Assembly: GCA_035041965.1 (NCBI GenBank)
Contig: JAPYMA010000898.1
Coordinates: 1-64,000 of the forward strand
Reading direction: 5' to 3'
Source of the DNA: Anisakis pegreffii
Taxonomy: Eukaryota; Nematoda; Chromadorea; Rhabditida; Anisakidae
DNA: 64,000 nucleotides
Under the pieces are notes generated by a model. The model saw only the letters and a list, made by a program, of their open reading frames with translations, searched no databases and had not been told where the DNA came from. Every line of letters begins with the position of its first letter. The stretch's first letter is position 1. The position numbers were made by a program, and so were the translations under genes. Positions 23,901 to 37,400 of this stretch are shown one piece after another.

Positions 23901-26900
23901 CAGATCGTTACGCTATTTACAGAGCCAATTTTGGAGAGGAGTTCAGTGATTGAGGGTGATGTATTACTGTATAAACAACGCAAGCATCGTAATCGTGCTA
24001 TACCTCTGATGAGTGGACCAACTCGAGTCGCTGATCGTATTACCTTCAAAGAATGGCTCCGAGAGGTCAGCAAACTTAGACGAGGTATATTCTGCGTTTT
24101 CATTTGCTTAGATGTGTTTGTGTATATTGATGATGTGTTGCATTGCAATCAGCTAATACAAGTATACACTTGAAAATGCACATTCAAAAGGACAATCGAA
24201 TATTTTTGCATAAGAAACTTATGAATTATCATCATTGAAGTCACCCGAAAATAATTATTTATTTTATTCGATTCACTCATCATTTAGAGATCCCTACGCG
24301 CTATACATTTGTGAATTATTAGGAAATTTAAGAAAATAAATTCTGCAAACAACTTCAAATTTCGCTCTGTGTTTGAAACGTGTTTGAATGACGAATGAAC
24401 GTTTGACATCGCACACGACACATAAATCAAATTCATCACTCATCAAGAAGTGCATCATGAAATTTTCATGTTGTTTACGTCAAAGTTTCTCGAGTGAAAT
24501 CCTCAGCAATCCAAGATGAATTCTAAGAGGACTATCGTTACATTAATATATTTTCTGTTAGGAGTATATTAGCATAGGTTATTTCGAATATGTCGAAGAA
24601 TTTTGGATGAGAAAATTGTTCATCAATGAATATTGCATGAACAAATTTCTTCACTTTTCACTTTTTCTAATGATGAGCGATTGTAGATCTTTACGAAAAT
24701 TGATCTATTTCAACGGAATGCACACTTTTGTTCCTGAATTCATTAATAACAAAACAGATTTCTGGTTATGTTCCTCTCGGAATCGTAAATTTGCTGTTAA
24801 AAAAGTTACAAAACGCAACGCAGTGTCCTTGCTTTGTGCAGCCTGAATGATTAAGAAAATTAGGATAGTGTTTTAATGTGTTAGACTTATGCAAATGTTC
24901 ACTGTACACTCTTTCTCACTGAAGTAAAACACACAAATCTATCGGAAATGATAGATCGCTTACGTTCGCTTCATTACACCATTCAGAACAAATCCTCGTC
25001 GCAATTATTCACTCACATCTTTTCACCAAATTCTCCTCAAATGTTGTGAACACAAGTGAATGCACAGAGGAACTTAACCGTATCGAGTCAACATCCTCCT
25101 TCATGAATTCTAGATGTTCTTGTGAAATCACCACAGATAAATGCTTTGATTTGGTCGAACATCATGCGTTCTTCATTATAAGAATTGTCCACACACATCA
25201 AGTGATAAATTGTGAAGATCACAATTGATAAATTGAACAATTCAAATTTGATCAAGTAAAATCCTCAAGCAGAGTGGATTTCAGTGATAAAAATCAACGT
25301 GCGCACAACGGAAGCCGTTCGTCCTGTGCTGCAGTATCTGTTTGCGGCAAGTGATGAGATACGATCACCTGTGGTACTGCACGCGAACGTTTTTCGCTCG
25401 CCACGAAGCTTAGAGGTCGGTCAATTGCTCGAATGATTGATCAGTTTTATGATCAGTCAATTGATCGATCAGGTTTAACCAGTTAGAAATTGACTCTCAG
25501 AGTGAGAAAATAATTCAACTACGTCCATAAATGATTCATCAGTTTGAAAGACACACAAATGCTGTCGTCTGCTTGGAGACATTTATGTGGCTAAGCAAGC
25601 CTAGCACTTGTCGATCTTCGTGCAAAATAGTGCATTCGTTTGGCATGACATTCGTTAGTGCAGCATGCACATTAGTATTATCCGTGTAAAATGACCCAAC
25701 TTCCATTACTTTTCAACAATAAACAGCAGGAGATACTTAGAAAAATCCGATGTTTTCAATTATTTTCTATCAAAGAGTTTCTGCGACTGTTTTATTGCAG
25801 TGGAAATTATGCATATTCGCATATTCATTTACATTTGCATTGAAGAACTTTTTTTGCTATAGAAATGTTTGCAATGGAATCTTTTGAACGTTGACTGAAA
25901 CAAATTTATCAAAACAAAATAAATGATTGACTAAATTACAGCACGTGGTGGATGCGAGTGAATTTGTTGATGGTACAAAGAAGTATTTTCCTGAAGGAAC
26001 TCTCTCAATTGGGTGGACCAAAAATAATGTCTCAGAGCTGAGTCTGCCTCAACGAAGGTCGTCTTTCCGCTAGCGTTCTTTTAATTTCTTTTTTTTTCCT
26101 TCCAGTGGCTGACTCATTATTTTTGATTGCTTAAGCAAGCGAATGAGATTAACTGGTGAAAAATTTGAAGAAATTCAACCGACACTCATATCGATTCATT
26201 ACTATAATACGTTCACTAATCATTCCATACACTGGCCAAGTAATGGTCTCCCACTAAACTTTAATCAAAGTTTAGCTGTTTCTTTCTCCCAAGGGCACGT
26301 CCTGCATACGAGAAAACTGGAATATTGCAAATGACCAAATCAATAGGTTGTAACAAATTTTGCACGGATGTACTTCCTCAAAAGACAATAAATTTTGTCG
26401 CATAGAATTGCTTGCGTTTGTATGAATGTCGAAAATTCATGCATATAGACTTCTAGGGACAGGTGAACACTTGACTAGTACTCGAATGAAACTATACTTC
26501 TACAGGATGTTTGAATTTGCTAAAAAGCATTCATGTCATCAACAACTGAATTAATTTAGTACGAAATGTACGGTTATGACATTGGAGTGATAAATTGAGG
26601 GGTATTTGGCATTTGTGATGATAAATTAAGAATATACCAATAAAAGTTAGATGCAGTCATACATCCTAGTATATGGTCAAACAGAAGCATGTTATTTACG
26701 GAGACTTACGTTCATTATTCGAAGCAATAAGCCTGGAATACATTTCGAAACTCAATCTATTTAGCTATTAGCTGGAGTCAGTATGTGTTCCTTACCACTG
26801 AGTATTGCGGAAATGATTAATGTTTTGAGAAGTTGTTCTAAGTGATCACATTCCAATAGAATAGAGCTCGTAACAGTGTGGAACAAAAAAGCATTATTCA

Positions 26901-27951
26901 TCTTATGAAGTGACTATGATTGACTTCAATGAAGTGATCTGACGGATAGGGATGATTGCAGGATCGGTTGGCGTGAACTATTCCAAGTGCTGGCGTTGAT
27001 TAAGGATGTCACGCAATCGGTTATGCTCTCAACACGTCTTACTGTAGTGAGCGAATTGAATATTTTTCATTACCGGTCATGATCAGACATATCAGTGGTT
27101 CTCATGTTCCAGTGTTCCATTATCACTTTTGATGATCTGGCAAACTATTTCGTTACCCCCTCCCCCCCGATACATGAACTTTCTACATATAACGTCGAGA
27201 ACAAGCGGAAAACCGATCCGGAAGTTTCTCAACGGCGTGAAAGAAATTAGTGTCCTAGACCGTTGTGTTGCTTTTCATGCAATCGATTATGATTGCATGA
27301 AAAGCTGTTGTCTATGACACGCTCACTTTAAACATATTTTGATAGATTCTCATTCTTTTCAGACGTGTTGTATTCACTCTCATAGCTATTGCCTGCAAAT
27401 ACCGTTCTATTGATAACTTTTTCTCATTCACTTCGTCTCATTTCACTTCACAGCTCGAAACAGTTTCTTATTCTATAGCATATACTGTTGACTGAATACG
27501 TTGACGAGTGTTGACAGCCGAAGTCAACAATACAACAATCGAATATTATTGCTCAACAACGTTCGAGAATCAAATGATCAATTATAGAGTGTATTTAATA
27601 GAATGAGAATTTGACTTTAATTGTTCGGTGAAATGAATGAGAAATTAGCAGAAGAGAGCAATTTTGGTGATAAAAGCTATGAGAGCGATTAGAACAGCAA
27701 GGAAAAGAATGAAAACCCTGTTAGGCTTAGACGAGCTAATGATACTCAGAAAATAGGAAAATGAAGAGTGTTGCCATCAGCTAACCACTAACAACTGGAC
27801 GAAATACTGATTTCCTGACCCCCTTCATTAACCATTGACAACTCCAAATTACCCAAAATGGGTAATTCCCCCCACCCTCCTCCCCCCACTGTGAGAGCTA
27901 CTGAGATATACGATCATTGATAACATTTCAAGTGTTTGCAGTGTAAGTATT

Positions 27952-27988
<37 letters not shown>

Positions 27989-30148
27989 GTACTGCACAAA
28001 TATTCCATGAAAGGAATTCAAATGATGCAACACATATTGTAGGCTGCAAATTCAGCGAATGAATTATCATTTTTGTTGGGAGTTCAACAAACGATCTCAG
28101 TGCTAGTCTGGAGTGATGAGACGGACGTGGTTGATTCGTGGACGTCACTGATTGAACTGAGATCAGGAGCACACGCGAAACGTCTCATTTTCGATTTACA
28201 CACAAAACATCGCGACATCCTCAAAACTTTACCCTATTTTATCGCATTCGTAAGTCTTATATTTGGATGAAAGCCTTGTTGTTTTAAGGGAAAGTATGAA
28301 AGTTTGTCTGAGTATCGTACTTAAATAAACTGCGTCCCTCACTCAATTTACGATCGAGAATTTTGATCAGTCTGACAGGTAACTGGATGATATGTGGCTT
28401 GTTTCGAATCTGTAGACCACTTTCAGAGAGGATCAGAATACGATCGCTATTCGTGGCGTAAAGTGGAGTTTCCATCTGCAACAACAATGCCGTCTGGAAT
28501 TGTGGACAGCACGGAAGGGGTGGCGTTCCTGGGATGGCCAAACTCATTCCTCATATCACTTCTTCAACCGCCAATTTTTCCATCTATCCAGTCGATTTCA
28601 GCTGAGGTTTTGAAAACATTTATTCTGTTATTTGATCAAAAACATTCGCTCGATTTCGTGTTCCACTGGCCTTAGGCTGATCGTTGTTGAGTATTTTACT
28701 TGAAGTATCGATTTCGTGTTTCGCTCTTCGAACTTTTGAGTGTTTTGACTTGAAGTGCGTTTTGCACATCAACTTTTCCACCAAACAATTACCTTGACAA
28801 TGCACGATCGGTTGAATATTTGCTCAATGATTTTTCAGTTGACTTTTGTTCGTAAACGGAATGTTCGACGACAGGACGAGTGGATCGGTGAAAGCGGATT
28901 TGCCATTTACCTAATCGAAAAAGTTTTGGATATCCAATCACCGGAAATCAATGGTGGCATTAGGGTCAGTTTTGAGTTAGTTCTCGTATCATGACCAGTC
29001 TCGCGACTCATTTTTGAGTGTTTTGTGCACATAGATGAAGTTTAAATAAAACGCAGAAAGGGTCCTCTCCACTGGGAAATTTCGAATTTTCCATTCATTC
29101 ATCAACAAATTATCGGTGTCTTTCATCAACGAGTTACCAAATATCAAACGTTTATGAAAGTATCACCAGAGAATGCCAATAGGGCACTCTCAAGCAATAG
29201 TGGTTCGAGGAAATGAAACTTCCAGGTTTTCATTGGTTATAACGGTCGCATTACAATCGAGAATCGAGATCGTAATCATCTTGATCAATATCAACAATCC
29301 AAAACAACTGGGCAATTGCCGACAGCCGACTGCTACGCCTTCAAACTGATCGATAGGTCAGCGTTTTATTCAGTTTATTTGCTTCGCAACTTTTCTACAG
29401 CAATTTTCTTATGATTCACAATGTTTCCCTTGGCCGAAGTTGTTCAGTTTTTAGAAACATACTGCTTCCTTCTGTTTTTTTGCAAATTTTCAATTAATTC
29501 TGTAGTGATGATTTGATAAACTTTGAATAAATCGATCGTGAAATCAGTCAAATGTACAAAGAAGTAATCATTTTTAAGAGGTTGGCGTATAGAGCTAACA
29601 GCATGGATACGAGTTTGTGATGATAATGCGCTATATGCACGTACGGAGATATCTCTGGAAACACCTCTACCGAAGTGAGTGTTATTGCATGTTCTTAGTT
29701 GAATTAGCTATCAATACTCATTTCTCAGCTATAGTGGCTTAAAGTTGATGAAGTATTCGAATGACTTACTGCAGTATCAGGATTCTCTGAAATTAACAGT
29801 GGAAGCATGTGCTTTCTCATGTCAGTTCCAATCAAGCCTTCAGTTATCCAGCTATTGAAACGTAACCTATCCAAACGAATTCTCTCAGTAGAACTGCTTA
29901 GAATGATCATTTGGAGCTGATGGCTGACCTGGAGCAGTAATGAAAACAAAATCCTGAATTGATTACTGATTTTCTGAAAGTTTTGTTTCAGATCTCGTCG
30001 ATTACGAAATGTGATCGTATCGAAACGAGGTGACGGTGGAGTCGATCTTCTGTCGCAAAATCTACAGCACAGTTCTGCTTCCTCTCACAATTATTTTTTT
30101 CAAATTTTCATAGTTCCCATAATCGCGCGATTGCTGTTCCTTTCATAG
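20997..30148 (+). CDS. Menorin/FAM151-type protein (DUF2181), 13 exons
   Basis: Model of 533 residues. Exons: 20997-21063, 22285-22404, 23923-24084, 25285-25415, 25942-26057, 26962-27046, 28043-28249, 28427-28606, 28839-28964, 29226-29356, 29401-29438, 29593-29674, 29992-30148 (TAG). Exon 1 is a signal peptide ([20 protein letters not shown]). Family landmarks follow in order: [17 protein letters not shown] (HxVNS block), VIEGDVLLY (EADV block), [34 protein letters not shown], then [19 protein letters not shown] and [14 protein letters not shown]. The last exon ends hydrophobic ([17 protein letters not shown]), suggesting a GPI signal or membrane tail. All 13 exons chain in phase. Nematode menorin (MNR-1) is a skin-derived cue acting with SAX-7/L1CAM on dendrite receptor DMA-1; whether this is its orthologue is inferred. 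Exons 29401-29438 and 29593-29674 may be optional, since 29356 also splices in frame to 29992. A MITE and an ATG microsatellite lie in intron 27047-28042. Confidence 0.75.
27093..27903 (+). mobile_element. hAT-like MITE, full length (811 bp)
   Basis: Starts CAGTGGTTCTCATGTTCC and ends, read on the minus strand, CAGTAGCTCTCACAGTG, so the termini are imperfect inverted repeats of the CAGTGGTTCTCA type typical of hAT elements. Flanks AGACATAT (27085-27092) and AGATATAC (27904-27911) are a decayed 8-bp target duplication (6 of 8). It contains a perfect 13-bp-arm palindrome TTTTCATGCAATC...GATTGCATGAAAA near 27273-27304. No transposase frame. It sits in an intron of the menorin-like gene, 47 bp after the donor. 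Confidence 0.75.
27952..27988. repeat. (ATG)n microsatellite
   Basis: About twelve ATG/GAT trinucleotides in an intron of the menorin-like gene, 48 bp after the MITE. Confidence 0.9.
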
Positions 30149-33100
30149 CGAACACTTGTGCAATTTGTTCAGGATGACACATGCATTTTCTTGGATGATC
30201 TTCATATCATTTTTTGTTGGTGTTCGTTCACATTTGATCTTCATTCAGTCATTTTGATTACCTCATGCAATCATTCAAGACAATAATTTTTCGTTTGTAT
30301 TGTAATTTTGAATTTTGTGTTAAAATTTGTTTCGAATGACAGTTAATAATTCTATGACGTTTGAAAGAATCCACTCTGTATCGTTTCCTTTTTGAGCGTA
30401 TGCTTTTGGTTGGATAAAAAGTTGTCTGTTCCAATGGAAAATTCAATTTATTACTTCATGAAAGTTGAGTTATGAAACTCTTTCTGATGCGATTTTCATA
30501 ACTGACTCCACTGTTTAAAGCGATTGTATGCGTTAGATTCAAAAGTTTTTCTTATTTTCGAGAAATTCATCAAAAAGATGCACTGATGAGTTTATTATTG
30601 GTGCTAACTAGGTATGTACAACTGTTGTAAATTGATGAGTGCATTCATTGCGTTGTTTTTTGCAAATGTTACTGCTTCCATGAAAAATGCAATAATTTCG
30701 ATGAATGGATATTTGAATTAAAATACTGGTCGATCGGTTTTTCATTATGTGCGATTCGTTTCGTTGAGAGTTATCCAGGCGACAAGATGCTGAGTTTTGA
30801 ATTCAGTTATAAGCGAAATAAAAAGGAAATTCTCTGAATTTTTGCCGATGATTCAACTCAGATTGTCTGCTGATATTTTATTGATGAGTTTGTTGTTGAT
30901 GTTGAACGATTTGTTCGAATAAATCAATGTTTCATTCACGTTATTTTTGCCACATAAAGCGAGAGGCTCTCCTAGTGGATATTCACCAACAAAGTAAGAG
31001 AAACAGCTTCAAGTTTGCTAAAATTGAATGCTTTTTGATTGTTTATCTGGAAATGCGAAAGGACCGCCGAGAGCACTTCAACAATTCATGAGAGACCATT
31101 CATTCCGTGAATTATCGAAAAAAAAGACCTACAATAACATTTATTCAAATTCGATTGCCGGCAGATATTCGAAAAAAATCGAAATGAATGGAATTCTCTT
31201 AAAACATATCTTTTTCAACGTGTTTCTACAATCATCTAGAACTTTTCATGGGAAATTTCACCAAAAACTTTTTGTTTTTAAATTGTCCTCAGCATTGGAG
31301 AAGTGATGAGGTAGCACTGAGGTCACTGATGCGTTTGAAAGGTTGGTTATTGATGGTGTACGTAGTCACCATCAATAACCCTTCAAAGTTGGGTGTGTAA
31401 ACCATGTTTGAATGTTGCTGCAATGATTAATTAACACGTTGGTTTTATTCCGATGAACATTTGTTCAACATCCTTCTCACACCGCCAAAATAAAATGCAA
31501 CTGTTCTTTGGAATAATCTCAAGAGCAAACAAACGGCGTTTTGATGTCATCTGTTGGTGTACAAATAAATAACTTTTTTCGCGTTCCTTCCGTTAGTTGT
31601 GAGAACAACAGTGACTCAATTAATTATTTTGTCAACTAACAAAACATATCAAATTCATTATTCATTTCATTCAAACAAAATTAACGACGACATACCACAA
31701 ATCGATAGAACATCGCTGAAGATGGTATAATCAAGGAATTGAGGATTCCCAAGAATCAGATCTGCTTCATTCAAACATCAGAAAACTACCAAAAAAATTT
31801 GATCAGATTGCAAAATCTGTGTTCGCATAGAACTGAAAAGATACTGACTGATTTTCGAACAGTGATTGAACCAATCGAATTGAAGCATTTTGAATGACCT
31901 CAAATGAAGAGCAATATTCATGTGTTTCTTCATAATTACCTTCAATAAAAACAATTTGACGCAATTGCATGAATTTGCTGATTGCATTTGCAACAGTATC
32001 GTTTCCTTATGATAGATGCTGCTGCATAAGATGTGTCATAAAAACATAATAAATGAACAAATCCACAATAAATTGCTCACATTTTCAATTTGTAAACAAA
32101 CGGTCAACTTATGTGTTAATATATGCATTATGAGTTACAGAATGGATTAGTGCGTCGTGTATCGGTCGTAATTGGATCATCGCTCGAATTCATTACATCA
32201 CACCGATTCGTCGCATACAAATCATCTCTAAATCACTAGTCGTTTGCAAAACACTTTCATTAAATGATGACAGGATAATGGCGAATGCTTAATGCTATTT
32301 GAAAATCATCGCGGATGCATTCGTACAAATTTGTTCAAAAGGGCGTAAGAAATTTAAGGTCACCCATCCTCTCAAATAAGCATACACTCGAATAGAGAGC
32401 GATAATGATGATGATTAGTTTTGTTCTATTTGTTGGGTTGCTGTTGTCGTTGGACAATTATGAATGAGAATTAAGCAAATCCATCGAAAAAATTCATTCT
32501 AGTGGAAATAATTCGTTGATCGCAACAGTCAAACTCGTGATTCGCTTACAGTCCGAAATGGTGTATGAGTCGTAATTCACTAATTGTTAAGGCACTTAAG
32601 TGAAAACTGGACTGGAGCAGTTTGCTAGTGGAATCAGTGGAATCGGCTTGCTGGAATAATTTCATCTGATGGGCTCCGTTTTCGACATCAATCCTTATAA
32701 AACTGCCTAACTTTTCATTTTGCATCATCTCAAATTAGCGTTAAGAGTGAACTGCATGAAATATTTGAATTACTCGATGTGTTGTTATGCATGAATTATG
32801 TGAGCTGTTCTGCGGATTCCGCACAAAAATTACCCATTCGCAGTTGGTCACACAGAACCAGCAGCAGCAAAACTTCAGAGTGAAGCAACACTATTGTGCT
32901 AGAAATGCATAGCATCATCACAATTATGCGTGTTAACACATCTGAATGGATAAGTGTGTATTTGGGTGCGATAATTACAGTTGAATTATTTTGTTATGAA
33001 TGTTATGATTATGATTGATATTATTGTAATGCATTGTTGTATTTGTGTGCGTTTGTTGTTTGATTCGAAAAGCGTTTTTGCAGTGCTCAAAAGATGAAGG

Positions 33101-34438
33101 ATGTATCTGTCGAGCAGTGAACTGACTGCTCCAATGGGGGAACATTCGCATAATTGAATAGCAAGCACATTGAATTAGCATCGCATTACACACACAACCG
33201 AAAGCGAACGCTCATTCACAATGTTTCTAATCATCATAAAACACTACACTTTATGCATACTTGGTTGGTTAATGACGACGAGTTAAACTGCTACATTCAT
33301 TATGCATGACACATTAAACAATCATTGTGCAACGATGGACGACGATGCATTCCACTTCGGCCATTCATCCATTGCATTGCGAGATCGTCACTGCTTGATC
33401 ATCATCACAAATAAACTCACAATCAGCAAAGCACAATCATGTCACGATAAGAATTTTTTCGAAAGACATTAGGAAAATTCTGCAGTCACTCAATGAGCAT
33501 GTATAAATCTGTAAAATTGAATTCATTAGAGACGTTGAAAAATGTACTCGAGGGCATTTTGAAATTCTGTGAAGTTCTGTGACATAGCGGAAATTTTCAA
33601 ATTTTGAGGATTCAAAACGGGTTTGCATGAGACGTTGAAACCAAAACAATACTGTGAACAATAGTGCTGCTTTCTCAGTTTCAATTCAAAAAGTTCCGTT
33701 GTTTGCTACCAAAAACATAACACTTTTAATGAGCAAAATTGTGTTTCAATCAACCATTCCCTGAAAGTGTTGCAGACAATAAGTAGAGCGATTGTACCGA
33801 TAATGTGATGAGGATTTTTATTGGAGAGCACCGAACCAATTGCAACTTATTACAAATTTTTGCAGATGATTGAATTATGATTGTATGTCTCACTTTGTTG
33901 AACATTGATGTTAAGTTTTATGTTTAATTACGAACTGGCAATCAAACAAGCATTTTTGTATGATTAAGGTAGCGCTATCGACAACGTGATCAAATTAGCG
34001 ATTCGAAATGTTTTCGCCTGATACACACGATATTGTTCAATCAAAATTTACATATCTGTTCCTTGGATTGATTTCTAAAAGGAATCTTATCTGAGCATAA
34101 ACCAGCAATACTCGAGCTTGAATATAATCAAATTTTGTAAACTTTGAATGGCTAATGCAAATTCGATGACTTCAAAAAGCCATAAAAGGAACAATTTTCG
34201 CGAGTATTTCATTGAATTGTTTAGTATAGGTTCACAACGGTCACAAACGTTTGGCCGTTGTGTTCGTGTTTTGATCGGGTGTGATATAATTGATAAGTTG
34301 CTTGGCGATATCTACAAAGGTTAAATATTTTCTTGTGAACGAATCGAAGTGATATTCATTCAAATTCGGTGCACGAACTTGTGAAGAGGAGCAATTTGCG
34401 ATTGCGGAAAGTGATAATTTACCACTGAAATCATATGG
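30149..34438 (+). other. 4.3 kb with no recognised gene
   Basis: AT-rich. It contains a strong short hairpin at 31334-31388. Two open frames overlap at 30927-31306 but neither has a splice-supported model. A minus frame at 32546-32728 is also unsupported. Probably the promoter region of the kinase gene plus spacer. Confidence 0.45.
31334..31388. other. Hairpin-forming inverted repeat
   Basis: Arms 31334-31358 and 31367-31388 pair over GGTTATTGATGGTG and CACCATCAATAACC, with TTTGAAAG and CTTTCAAAG-like ends after a 2-3 base bulge. The loop is TACGTAGT. The stem is about 22 bp, short for a miRNA precursor. It may be a cruciform, a foldback relic or a small RNA hairpin. Confidence 0.5.
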
Positions 34439-37400
34439 ATGGCTGCTGAACCATCATCAAACGTGAAAGGATCATCATCTCATCATAAGAAAGGACGGAA
34501 ATTTGAACGACATTACAAACAAAGAATTATGGACGAAGATGAAGTGCTGATACGGAGTGGAAGTGCAAGCAGTCGGAGTAGTGATGACGATGAGGAAATT
34601 GCGAAAAAAAAAGAAAAAGTCAGTTTTCATGTTCAACTTTGCCGTGGTTTTTCGGTGTTTCTCTTGAATTTTCCCATATCTCTTTTAAAATCTTGAATTT
34701 TGCTGCTTTTTCATTTCTGTTTTCTATTTCTAACTGATTCAATTCAATTCAATTTGTCATCTCCGAACTTTTTCGCATGATTGTTCTATTCGACGAGTTT
34801 GTTCTACCAGCTGATCTGATTCGCTCATTTCTCTCATTCCACTGCTTTGTTTAGGCGAAAAAAGATCGACAGAAGAAAGAAACCAAGAAGAAAACGAAAT
34901 CGTTGACGTCTTCAAACAGAGCCAAACTACCTCCAGGCGTTATCATCAATACGCAGCATAATCGGTAAATCTTTCCGAAAATGCTCGTCCCTGATGCACG
35001 ATTGACGACATATTGCCTGATGGCAGAGCAATTGTCGATGAGTGTTTTAAGATGATCAATGAACAAATTGATATCATTACTAATGAAGCAAAGTTAATAA
35101 TATGCATTTTGATAATCATTTGATATTTGATTTTCTAAAGACCATTCCGATCAAATAATTTCTCTCAGTCACTTATGACTATTCAAAAAAAAAAATTACA
35201 CATCGAATGACCGTTCATTCACTATTGAAGAAATCTTGAACTGAAACAAAAATCTTCGAATGATTTTCGAACTATTTTGGCTAAAACAATGTAGTTCTCA
35301 GTCTTGGTAACAACTGTAAGAAAAATACCACTAATTTTCGGTAGCAGTGAAGTTTTGTTTTCATTTGCAAATTAAATTTGCGAATTGTGATCAGCCATGT
35401 GGAATTTCAAGCTACGAAATAGTTGCGGTGCTCGGCGCAGGAGGTTTTGGAGATGTTTATAAAGTGAAGCAGGTTGATTCGCCGGATGATGCCGAATTGT
35501 TTGCGCTCAAAACTGAAACCAATGCACCCGGAAGGAAACAACTCAATCGGTTGAAGGTATCTATCTCATCGAGAATTCTCGAAATCATCGCTCTATTCAA
35601 GCATTTTCTCATCACACGAATTGTATTTCGAAGTGTCCACGTCGTAAATTATAAGTTCCACTATTCGCTAAAAAAATTCAGCGGCAAATCGAGAACCACT
35701 ATCGCATCAGTCGATTGAAAATAAGATGAATTCAAAGGAAACGTATTGTGATGATGACCGACCTAAGAATGCACGCTCTGTTGAAAATCCACCCAGGCGA
35801 TAAGTGAAATAAGCTTGAGTTAATGCATATCTCACAGCAATCACCTTGCGAAATGAACTGGCACAATATTGGGATCGTATTTCGAAAATTTTGTGTCGCC
35901 TTTTAGAACTCACATAAACTATTCAACGACATGTGCGAGATTAGTTTGTGACAAGCACTTGAAAATGCTGAATTGCTTCAGTGAACCCTGTTCGAGCTTT
36001 CAGGTTGAAATGAACATACTGCAGCTGTGCTTGAAAGTACCAGATAACAAAAAACAACATTTTGTGAAGATGGTTGACAAAGGTACTGTTCTATAGCGGT
36101 ATATTGCAGTGGTTCTCATACGGGGTGAAATTACTCATTTTGGGTAATTTGAAGATGTTAAGGGGTAATGAAGCGGGTAGGGAAATTAGTATTTTGTGCG
36201 GTTGTTATGTTGTTGACGTGCAGTTATTTTTTGACTATCACTAGCTCGCAACAGCCTAACAGGGTTTTCATTAGTTTTAACAGGGTTCTCATTCTTTTCC
36301 TTGCTGTTACAATCGCTCTCATAGCTTTTATCACCAAAAGTGTTCTCTTCTGCTAATTTCTCATTCATTTCACCCAACAATCAAAGCCAAATTCTCATTC
36401 TATCAAATGCACTCTGTAATTGATTATTTGATTGTCGAACGTTGTTGAGCAATAATATTCGATTGTTGTATTGTTGACTTCGGCTGTCAACACTCATCAA
36501 CGTATCGAGTAAACAGTATATGCTACAAAATAAGAAATTGATTCTAACTGTGATGTGAAATGAGACGATGTGAATGAGAAAAACCCATCAAGAGAACGAT
36601 ATTCGCATGTATTAGCTATGAGAGTGAATACAACACGTCTGAAAAGAATGAGAATCCATCAAAATCAGTTTTAAGTAAACATGTCACAGACAACAGCTCT
36701 TCATGCAATCATAATCGACTGCAGTAATCAGCAACATAACCGTTCGAGGACACTAATTTCTTTCACGCTGTTGAGAAATTTCTGGCCGGTTTTCCGTTTG
36801 CTTCTGACCTTATTCGTAGAAATAAGTTTCAAGGGAGAGGGGAGGGGGGAGTGAGGACGGTGGTCTGCCGATCATTAAACGGGTAATGAACCACCCGAAC
36901 GTGATAACCACTAGTATATTTCATTTGATTGAGGGTGGCACCTGCAAACATTAAGGGTATATCAAACACTGAATGCGCTGTTTGTTCAGAAAGGAATCCG
37001 CGAATCTGCAAACTAATCTCACTCTGAGCAGTTGTCGTCTGTTTTTCTTTCACATAATTGCACGAAATTAATATAAACGTTTGAAACAGAGCAGGAACTG
37101 AGAAATTTCCCAAACAAGTTTTTTTCAACTTCCACCAGAGAAGTAAGAGAACTCTTTTCTGATCATTCTAGGTAGAACGGAAAGCTTTAAATTCATCGTT
37201 ATGGATTTAGTTGGTGATAGCATCGATAATATTCAAAGGAAAATATCACATCGACGATTCTCGTTAGTTTATCACAAAAACTGGTTGTGACGCTTTTTTC
37301 ATTCATTAATTATCGGGGAGATATTCAGTAGGATCCGAATTCATTAAATGAGTGTGGCAACTTGCAAACAACTATCAAAACTGCGTGGTTGTAAGAGAAA

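Noticed and set aside
22285..24084. Doublecortin-like domain
   Set aside because: [11 protein letters not shown] resembles a DCX start, but the downstream exons ([20 protein letters not shown]) identify a menorin/FAM151 protein.
30927..31306. Two overlapping plus-strand frames (54 and 92 codons)
   Set aside because: No splice partners, no family likeness; frames of this size are expected by chance in 64 kb.
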